A DNA stretch of 11,993 nt. Source: Competibacteraceae bacterium UBA3908. Its GTDB lineage: Bacteria > Pseudomonadota > Gammaproteobacteria > Competibacterales > Competibacteraceae. A program made the position numbers and the translations under genes. Positions 7,071 to 11,993 of the stretch are shown piece by piece (the stretch's first letter is position 1; the number at the start of each line of letters is the position of its first letter). Where the stretch lies: positions 1-11,993 of the forward strand of contig DGFE01000251.1 of the NCBI GenBank assembly GCA_002391525.1. Reading direction: 5' to 3'. The notes under the pieces were generated by a model. It saw only the letters and a program-made list of their open reading frames with translations, ran no database searches and was not told the DNA's origin.

Positions 7071-7880
7071 ATGAGCATCGTTCCGGCGCACCGACCCCGC
7101 CGGCGGTTTGGTCAGCACTTCCTGCACGATCCCGGCGTCATCGGGCGCATCGTCGCCGCGATTCGTCCGCTGCCCGGCGACCGGCTGGTGGAAATCGGTC
7201 CCGGACTGGGCGCGTTGACCCGTCCGCTGCTGGAGGCGGTGGGCGAACTGGACGTGGTGGAACTGGACCGCGATTTGCTGGAGCCGTTGCGGGCGCGTTG
7301 CGCCGGGCTGGGCGCGCTGCGGATTCATCACGCCGATGCGCTGGCGTTCGATTTCGCCGCATTGCGGGGTGATGGCCCCCGGCTGCGGGTAGCCGGCAAC
7401 CTGCCCTACAACATTTCCACCCCCCTGCTCTTCCATCTGCTGGCCCAGGCCGAACATTTGCTCGACCTGCATTTCATGCTGCAACGAGAGGTGGTGGAGC
7501 GGATGGCGGCGGGTCCGGGCGAAGACGCTTATGGTCGCTTGTCCGTGATGCTGCAATACCGTTGCCGGGTGGAAGCCTTGTTCGCGGTCGGGCCGGGGGC
7601 GTTCCAGCCACCGCCCAGGGTGGGGTCGGCGGTGGTGCGCCTGGTTCCACGTGAAACACCGGCGGTCGTGGTGCGGGACGAGCAGCGCTTCGCCGAGGTG
7701 GTGCGGCGGGCGTTCGGCCAGCGCCGCAAGACCCTGCGCAACGCCCTGCGCGGCCTGTTGGAGGCCAGCCAGATCGAAGCGGCGGACGTCGATCCCGGCG
7801 CCCGCCCGGAAACGCTGGCGCTGGCGGCGTTCGCGGCGCTGAGCAATTCCTTCACACCTTCCTCGGAGCCAAATCCATGA
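7071..7880 (+). CDS. rsmA: 16S rRNA (adenine1518-N6/adenine1519-N6)-dimethyltransferase RsmA
   Basis: RsmA (KsgA) dimethylates two adjacent adenines in the 3'-terminal hairpin of 16S rRNA, a late check in 30S assembly. Lack of it gives kasugamycin resistance. The 269-residue protein (E. coli 273) has FGQHFL (13-18), the SAM-binding loop EIGPGLGALT (41-50), acidic E64/D66 in VELDRD, and the catalytic NLPYN (110-114). A C-terminal helical domain follows with FGQRRKTLRN. In E. coli pdxA separates surA from ksgA; here rsmA directly follows surA. Its stop overlaps the yajD start as ATGA. A parS-like palindrome lies at codons 191-196. Confidence 0.97.
   Translation: MSIVPAHRPRRRFGQHFLHDPGVIGRIVAAIRPLPGDRLVEIGPGLGALTRPLLEAVGELDVVELDRDLLEPLRARCAGLGALRIHHADALAFDFAALRGDGPRLRVAGNLPYNISTPLLFHLLAQAEHLLDLHFMLQREVVERMAAGPGEDAYGRLSVMLQYRCRVEALFAVGPGAFQPPPRVGSAVVRLVPRETPAVVVRDEQRFAEVVRRAFGQRRKTLRNALRGLLEASQIEAADVDPGARPETLALAAFAALSNSFTPSSEPNP
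7643..7658. other. candidate chromosomal parS (ParB-binding) site
   Basis: GGTTCCACGTGAAACA differs from the widely conserved parS consensus TGTTNCACGTGAAACA only at its first base. The inner 14-mer GTTCCACGTGAAAC is a full match. It lies in rsmA and is read as codons gtt cca cgt gaa aca. The A/T-ending choices gtt, cca, cgt and aca are unusual for a gene that otherwise prefers G/C-ending codons. This suggests that the DNA site, not the protein, constrains the sequence. I saw no second CACGTG core in the window. ParB binding is not demonstrated. Confidence 0.65.
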
Positions 7881-8278
7881 GACCGAAGACCCCTTCAGCC
7901 ACTCCCGGCAAACTGGATCGGACGGTCGCCGCCGCCCGGCGGAGCCGGGAACAACGCGAACGCGATTATCGCGAGCAGGCGTTGAAGCTTTACCCATGGA
8001 TTTGCGGGCGTTGCGCGCGTGAGTTCAACCGCCAGAACCTGCACGAACTCACGGTTCACCACCGCGATCACGACCACGACCACAACCCCCCGGATGGCAG
8101 CAACTGGGAACTGCTCTGTCTTTACTGCCACGATAACGAACATCAGCGGCAGGAAGAGGCTCTGGCTCGGGGTGGCGGAGCCGACGGTCCGGGCCGCAAG
8201 CCGGGCGTTGCGACCCATAACCCGTTCGCGAATCTGAAAACCCTGTTGGCTGGCGGGAAGAGCGGCGCCGGAGAATGA
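7877..8278 (+). CDS. yajD: YajD family HNH nuclease
   Basis: This 133-residue protein matches E. coli YajD (115 residues) in its core, a small putative HNH endonuclease of unknown biological role. Visible elements are YPWICGRCAREF (C43 and C46), then LTVHHRDHDHDHN (His/Asp cluster, 58-70), DGSNWELLCLYCHDNEH (C81, C84, N87, H89) and the conserved tail NPFANLK. The two CxxC pairs should bind structural zinc, and the HH...N...H residues form the HNH site. A charged N-terminal extension (about 1-30) accounts for most of the extra length. The ATG overlaps the rsmA stop by four bases, implying translational coupling. What it cleaves in vivo is not known. Confidence 0.92.
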   Translation: MRPKTPSATPGKLDRTVAAARRSREQRERDYREQALKLYPWICGRCAREFNRQNLHELTVHHRDHDHDHNPPDGSNWELLCLYCHDNEHQRQEEALARGGGADGPGRKPGVATHNPFANLKTLLAGGKSGAGE

Positions 8279-8359
8279 CCGAGCGTTCCGGGCGTGGAGG
8301 GAAAGAAGCGCCAGCCAGGAGGATTCGGCTTTCGCGCTGCCGCTTGCCAGTGCCCAACC

Positions 8360-8388
8360 CGGTTAATCGCGGTTAAGATAACAATCTT
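8360..8388. promoter_or_regulatory. tandem CGGTTAA plus AT-rich dyad upstream of fdxA
   Basis: CGGTTAA occurs at 8360-8366 and again at 8370-8376, exactly ten bases (one helical turn) apart. The second copy runs into a dyad, AAGAT-aaca-ATCTT (8375-8388), 27 bases before the fdxA ATG. The AT-rich part may include the -10 region. No well-spaced -35/-10 pair could be fixed, and no known operator was recognised. Confidence 0.35.
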
Positions 8389-8403
8389 GTGTTTCGGCCT
8401 TTC

Positions 8404-8409
8404 AGGGGA
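8404..8409 (+). promoter_or_regulatory. Shine-Dalgarno of fdxA
   Basis: AGGGGA is five bases before the ATG at 8415 and fixes the fdxA start. Confidence 0.7.
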
Positions 8410-8414
8410 CTGCC

Positions 8415-8738
8415 ATGACTTTTGTCGTCACCGAAAACTGCATCAAGTGCAAGTACACCGATTGCGTGGAAGTCTGCCCGGTGGACTGCTTCCACGAGGG
8501 ACCGAACTTTCTGGTCATCGATCCCGACGAATGCATCGACTGCACGCTGTGCGAACCCGAGTGTCCCGCCAACGCCATCTTCTCCGAGGATGACCTGCCG
8601 ACCGACCAGCAGCAGTTCCTGGCGCTCAACGCCGAACTCGCCAAGGAATGGCCGGTGATCACCACCAAGAAGGACGCGCCACCCGACGCGGCGGACTGGG
8701 ACGGCAAACCCGGCAAGCTGCAATATCTCGAACGCTGA
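8415..8738 (+). CDS. fdxA: seven-iron ferredoxin FdxA ([3Fe-4S][4Fe-4S])
   Basis: FdxA is a small, low-potential cytoplasmic electron carrier. The 107-residue sequence closely resembles Azotobacter vinelandii ferredoxin I over its whole length, from MTFVVTENCIKCKYTDCVEV to the GKLQYLER end. All nine cysteines align one residue later than mature FdI. C9, C17 and C50 should bind the 3Fe cluster. C21, C40, C43 and C46 should bind the 4Fe cluster. C12 and C25 are non-ligand. The C-terminal extension (about 57-107) typical of this subfamily is complete. In gammaproteobacteria it is often found near mutS; that gene is not seen here. It stands apart, with 136 bases upstream and 111 downstream. The partner enzyme cannot be inferred from the neighbours. 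Confidence 0.96.
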   Translation: MTFVVTENCIKCKYTDCVEVCPVDCFHEGPNFLVIDPDECIDCTLCEPECPANAIFSEDDLPTDQQQFLALNAELAKEWPVITTKKDAPPDAADWDGKPGKLQYLER

Positions 8739-8849
8739 CCCCGGCGGCCACCCCCTGTCTTTGCATCGAAACTCCGGCCCGCGTTCCTGAATGACAGACC
8801 AGGCTCAAACCTTGCCGCCGTCCGGTGCGGCCCTTGCGGAAATCCGACG

Positions 8850-9716
8850 ATGAATGAATCGCCCTACGTTTTCGAAGTCAACCAACACAATTTCGCCCCC
8901 GTGGTCGTGGAAAATTCCCAGCGTGTGCCGGTGCTGGTGGATTTCTGGGCCGACTGGTGCCAGCCCTGTCAGATGCTCACTCCCCTGTTGACCAAGCTGG
9001 CGCAGGAATATCGGGGCGGCTTTATCCTGGCCAAGGTCAACGCCGACGCCGAGCAGGCATTGGCTGGGCATTTCCGGGTTCGCAGCCTGCCGACGGTGAT
9101 GGTGGTCTGGCAGGGGCAGATCGTCGAGCAGTTGGTAGGCGTGCAGCCGGAATCGGCGTATCGCGAGATCATCGACCGATTCGTCGCCCAGCCGGCGGGC
9201 GACCCGGTTCTGGAACAAGCCGAACTGCTCTGGCAACGCGGTCGCCAAAAACAGGCGGTCGAGTTATTGCGCGAGGCGCTGAAGCAGGAACCGGCCAGCG
9301 TCGAACTGAAGATGGCGCTGGCGGCCAAGTTGTTGCAACTGGACCGGGACGAAGAGGCGCGAAACCTGTTGCAAAGCCTGCCGCCGGAAGAGCGGGACCG
9401 GCAACCGGCCAGCGGCCTGCTGGCGCGGCTGCGATTCGCCGAGTTGACCCAGGGCGCGCCGGACATCGCCAAGCTGGAGGCGCGGGTGCGCGCGAAGCCG
9501 GACGATTGCGCCGCGCGCCGGCAACTGGCGGCGCGCTACGTGTTGGCCGGGAATTACGAAGCGGCGCTGGAGCAGTTCATGGACATTCTGCGCCGCGATC
9601 CCAAGTTCGAGGATGAAGCCGGCCGCAAGGGCCTGATCGCGATTTTCGACATTCTCGGCAATGAGAACCCGCTGGTGACCACCTATCGGCGGCGGATGTT
9701 TTCGTTGTTGCACTGA
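8850..9716 (+). CDS. cnoX: chaperedoxin CnoX/YbbN (thioredoxin-TPR protein) with CxxC
   Basis: YbbN/CnoX is a thioredoxin-fold holdase that protects proteins from oxidative (HOCl) damage and hands them to GroEL or DnaK. The 288-residue product (E. coli 284) begins with a thioredoxin domain (about 6-112) containing DFWADWCQPC (31-40) and cis-proline P81 in SLPT. TPR-like helices follow (about 117-280), with the conserved ending AIFDILGNENPLVTTYRRRMFSLLH-type sequence. E. coli YbbN lacks the first active-site Cys, whereas here C37 and C40 form a canonical WCxPC. This protein may therefore also have disulfide reductase activity, as reported for the Caulobacter homologue; that is inference. The Shine-Dalgarno is weak (CGGAAA). 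An unknown helical-repeat gene follows after 25 bases. Confidence 0.93.
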   Translation: MNESPYVFEVNQHNFAPVVVENSQRVPVLVDFWADWCQPCQMLTPLLTKLAQEYRGGFILAKVNADAEQALAGHFRVRSLPTVMVVWQGQIVEQLVGVQPESAYREIIDRFVAQPAGDPVLEQAELLWQRGRQKQAVELLREALKQEPASVELKMALAAKLLQLDRDEEARNLLQSLPPEERDRQPASGLLARLRFAELTQGAPDIAKLEARVRAKPDDCAARRQLAARYVLAGNYEAALEQFMDILRRDPKFEDEAGRKGLIAIFDILGNENPLVTTYRRRMFSLLH

Positions 9717-9741
9717 CTGCCGCGCCTCGGGCGCCAGCGGC

Positions 9742-10851
9742 ATGACTTCCGACCGACAGGCGCTCTCCCGGCTACGTGCCCAAGCGCGGCAGGCCCGCGC
9801 CGATGGCTGTTTCGTCCAGGCCGCGCGACTCGAACGCCAGGTAGCGGAACGGGCCGGAGTGCTGGGGCTGGCCGGTGAGCGGACGCGGGCGCTGTTGTGG
9901 GAAGGCTACAGCCTGCGCCAGGCCGGTGAGGACGATCTGGCGTTGGCCACCCTGCTGCAGGCCGCCAACGAACGCGCCGTGACCGCCGATCCTGCCGATG
10001 TCTTCAGTGCCCTGATCGCTATCATCCACATCAGCCTGGAGCGCAAAACCGCTTCCTTTTGCCGCGCGTTGCTCGAACAGGGACGGCGGTTCCTGGCGGA
10101 CATCCAGCAGCCGTGGACCGCGCCGCTGGATTTTCTGGAAGGTCAACTGGCCTACCGCCGAGGCGATTTCGCCGCCGCCCGGGACTGGCATTCCCACGCC
10201 TGGGCCGGTTGGCGCGACGAACATCCCCATCTGACCGCCGCGACTCATCTCTGGGCGCTGTGCCGCGTCGCTTTCCGTCGCCACGATCCAGTGGAGCTGG
10301 AACGGTTGGTCGAGCAGCTGAACCACCTCCATCCAACTCAGGCGCTGGAACGGCAATTGACGCAGCGAGCGCGGTTATTGCTGTGGCGAGCGCGACGTAC
10401 CGTCGATCTCGCCCATCCGGCTTCCGAACCGGCGCCGGTCGAAACGGCGTTGGCCTTGCTGACGGCAAGCGCCGACGGTGCAAGCCGGGATACTGGCGCG
10501 CGGCAGGAGGCCCTGCGAGTGCTGGCGCTGGCGGATCGTTGGGAGGAAGTCGATGCCGCGTTGTCCCGACAGCCACTGCAACCGGATACGTTCGAAACCG
10601 CGCTGCTGCTGGGCAATCTGGCGCTGAACCGGGCGCGGATGGCGCTGGGGTTGCCGGTGATGGATGATGAATATGGCGCCGCTGGTGATTCCGAGCCGCT
10701 CTCCTCGCCGGTGCCGGTAGCCCTGCCCGAAGTGGAACGACACTATCAAGTCGCGGGGCGATGGGCCGAGACCGAAGACGAGCGATTGGAAACAAACTGG
10801 TACAACAATAGGTTAAAGATTTTTCTTGAAAATGCTACATCATTTATATGA
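9742..10851 (+). CDS. uncharacterised TPR-like helical-repeat protein
   Basis: I do not recognise this 369-residue protein. It is rich in Ala, Leu, Arg and Glu, with no signal peptide or membrane segment. Helix pairs resembling TPRs recur, for example ALLWEGYSLRQAGEDDLALATLLQ (about 50-73 region) and FLEGQLAYRRGDFAAARDWH (about 130-150). A cytoplasmic alpha-solenoid scaffold is therefore the best structural guess. It begins 25 bases after cnoX, which also ends in TPR helices, so the two may be co-transcribed and cooperate. The last ~19 codons (from about residue 351, TNWYNN onward) lie in DNA of about 25% GC, unlike the rest of the gene. The native C terminus may have been replaced or truncated at a recombination junction. 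The start has only a weak ribosome site. Confidence 0.8.
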   Translation: MTSDRQALSRLRAQARQARADGCFVQAARLERQVAERAGVLGLAGERTRALLWEGYSLRQAGEDDLALATLLQAANERAVTADPADVFSALIAIIHISLERKTASFCRALLEQGRRFLADIQQPWTAPLDFLEGQLAYRRGDFAAARDWHSHAWAGWRDEHPHLTAATHLWALCRVAFRRHDPVELERLVEQLNHLHPTQALERQLTQRARLLLWRARRTVDLAHPASEPAPVETALALLTASADGASRDTGARQEALRVLALADRWEEVDAALSRQPLQPDTFETALLLGNLALNRARMALGLPVMDDEYGAAGDSEPLSSPVPVALPEVERHYQVAGRWAETEDERLETNWYNNRLKIFLENATSFI

Positions 10852-10858
10852 ATCACAC

Positions 10859-10888
10859 TTGTTAATGCTCTATATAGTAAGGCAATAT
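10859..10888 (+). promoter_or_regulatory. possible sigma-70 promoter for the secreted-protein gene
   Basis: TTGTTA (10859-10864) and CAATAT (10883-10888) are 18 bases apart and face the gene at 11005. TATAGA at 10886 is an alternative -10 box. The AT-rich setting makes chance matches likely. Confidence 0.3.
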
Positions 10889-10891
10889 AGA
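10869..10891. repeat. AT-rich inverted repeat upstream of the secreted-protein gene
   Basis: TCTATAT (10869-10875) and ATATAGA (10885-10891) are perfect inverted 7-mers with a 9-base loop. They overlap the candidate promoter. The repeat could be an operator, or could be chance in AT-rich DNA. Confidence 0.4.
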
Positions 10892-10955
10892 ATTAAGAGG
10901 TTGCTTTTATCCCAATATCGTTACCTTGACTGGAAGCGAGGATCAGCGTCCAGCG

Positions 10956-10968
10956 CGAGGTGACCTCG
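10956..10968. repeat. 13-bp palindrome CGAGGT-G-ACCTCG
   Basis: Perfect 6-bp arms flank one central base, 36 bases before the next start codon. It has the shape of a small dimeric-regulator site. No regulator is recognised. Confidence 0.4.
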
Positions 10969-11004
10969 AATAAATCAAAATAAATTCAGGGGGGTACCGA
11001 CGAT

Positions 11005-11993
11005 ATGATGCCGAATCGTTTGCTTGCCTGGCGCTGGTGGATCGTTCTGCTAGTGACTGTCGTTCTGCCAGGCTTCCTTTTTGGCGTCTCGCCCGTCCAC
11101 GCCGAAGGCAGTCGCTCCTTGTACCCCGCCGGCTATCAGGTGGACCCCAATTGTTCGGACACTGTATTGGTGCCAGGCGCCGGTTGTCGGGCCAACCTCG
11201 ACGTCGGTCAACCCAACAGCCGCTACGTCAACAGGGTCAAGCGCCGCGCCTTCCTGTATGTCTATGTCCGAGAGGGAGAATACATTCTGCTCGGCTCCCG
11301 CAATCGCTCCAATGGCGGCGATATCCGCGTCTACAACCCGCAAGGCTTCGGCGTGCCCGGTGATGAGACGGTGCCTGCCACTCCCGACTTCACCTGTTCG
11401 GGCGGCACGACGCAGTCAGGAACGCACTTTTTCGGTGGGACACGAGGCATCATCGACACGCGCGCCCGCGAACTCGGCGGTCCGACCAGCGCGAATACTG
11501 CAACGTCCACCGTCAGCAATTTTTCACCCTGCGCCTACCAGGCGCCGGTGACGGGCATCTATGGCGTGGTGTTTACGGGCGCCACGAGTGGAGGCAACCC
11601 GAACGGCGTTATCAATCCTCCGGCCCTTTCCAGTAACTCGGTGTCGGCGTGGGATGTCACCGTGCGCGCCGACGCGGGCTCGACCACCGACCTCAACGGT
11701 CGCCTGTTCACTTACGCTTTCATCGGCTTTACCAACGGCAATTTCCGCCCGCTGTATTCCACTCATTACTACGTCACCAGCGACGGTTATCGCTACCAGC
11801 AGGACTTGCGCGGCCTGGACCCGAACGGCTACGCGCTGTACGCCAATTCCCTGGGCTTTCTGGACAACGGGCAGCCGCTCTACAAGGACCTGCGCGGCAA
11901 TAACAATTATGTTACCAACTTGCCACCGGGAGTGACGGCTCAGATCGCGGAATATCCGGTTTTCTTCAGTGATGTCAGGCCAACAAGCCCCAG
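11005..11993 (+). CDS. large secreted or surface protein, N-terminal part (3'-truncated)
   Basis: The frame is open from ATG 11005 to the window edge (329 codons) with no stop, so the gene continues beyond. A Shine-Dalgarno-like AGGGGGG lies ten bases upstream; the adjacent ATG at 11008 is an alternative start. The first 33 residues form a strong Sec signal peptide: basic MMPNRLLAWR, a hydrophobic core WWIVLLVTVVLPGFLFG, and cleavage at VHA-E (31-33). The mature part is Gly-, Asn-, Ser- and Thr-rich with many aromatic residues and predicted beta strands, for example RAFLYVYVREGEYILLGSR. It has four cysteines (C50, C61, C131, C176) that could form disulfides, and no transmembrane helix or enzyme motif. 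It looks like the start of an exported beta-rich or adhesin-like protein, but I recognise no named family. Its leader lies in the AT-rich island. Confidence 0.85.
   Translation, partial: MMPNRLLAWRWWIVLLVTVVLPGFLFGVSPVHAEGSRSLYPAGYQVDPNCSDTVLVPGAGCRANLDVGQPNSRYVNRVKRRAFLYVYVREGEYILLGSRNRSNGGDIRVYNPQGFGVPGDETVPATPDFTCSGGTTQSGTHFFGGTRGIIDTRARELGGPTSANTATSTVSNFSPCAYQAPVTGIYGVVFTGATSGGNPNGVINPPALSSNSVSAWDVTVRADAGSTTDLNGRLFTYAFIGFTNGNFRPLYSTHYYVTSDGYRYQQDLRGLDPNGYALYANSLGFLDNGQPLYKDLRGNNNYVTNLPPGVTAQIAEYPVFFSDVRPTSP

Larger units (their letters stand above)
10790..10990. other. abrupt AT-rich island
   Basis: GC content drops from well over 60% to 25% (10801-10860) and 32% (10861-10920), then rises again before 11000. 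The island covers the 3' end of the TPR-like gene and the 153-base gap before the secreted-protein gene. It holds no tRNA, no recognisable transposase and no clear attachment site. It may be a junction scar of transferred DNA or an AT-rich regulatory region that binds a nucleoid protein. Confidence 0.75.

Noticed and set aside
8279..8359. RNA gene or terminator between yajD and fdxA
   Set aside because: No stable stem-loop with a U-tract and no recognisable RNA motif were seen.
8739..8849. Terminator after fdxA
   Set aside because: Only a weak GCCGC/GCGGC pairing without a U-tract, likely chance in GC-rich sequence.
10790..11004. Mobile-element end, attachment site or oriC in the AT-rich island
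   Set aside because: No transposase or integrase frame, no terminal inverted repeat with target duplication, no tRNA fragment, and no convincing DnaA boxes (one TTATCCCAA-like match only).

Overview
The window is GC-rich, densely coding chromosomal DNA of a gammaproteobacterium. The gene set (lptD-surA-rsmA, yajD, amgK-murU, an Azotobacter-type seven-iron ferredoxin and a YbbN/CnoX chaperedoxin) is typical of that class. GC-loving, non-enteric lineages such as Pseudomonas relatives or Competibacter-like organisms fit best; the exact lineage is inference. No rRNA, tRNA, transposase or CRISPR array was seen.

Layout. (1) 1-1354, plus strand: the 3' part of a PlsC-type acyltransferase, then phoU. 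(2) 1355-1568: a convergent intergenic gap holding a perfect 26-bp direct repeat. (3) 1569-3250, minus strand: amgK and murU, translationally coupled, for peptidoglycan recycling. (4) 3301-8278, plus strand: lptD-surA-rsmA-yajD, almost without gaps and with no pdxA between surA and rsmA. A near-consensus parS site (ParB-binding) lies inside rsmA. (5) 8415-8738: fdxA, with a short repeat/dyad element upstream. (6) 8850-10851: a cnoX/ybbN gene with an intact CxxC, followed by an unrecognised helical-repeat gene. (7) About 10790-10990: an abrupt AT-rich island that forms the last ~19 codons of that gene and the leader of the next one. (8) 11005 to the end: the N-terminal 329 residues of a large secreted protein that continues past the window.

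The genes share an envelope theme: phospholipid synthesis (plsC), cell-wall sugar recycling (amgK, murU), LPS export (lptD), outer-membrane protein folding (surA) and an exported protein. Most of the window is conserved housekeeping DNA. The signals most worth a second look are the parS-like site, the AT-rich junction with the unknown genes on either side, and the repeat between phoU and murU. I did not find a convincing new multi-gene system.
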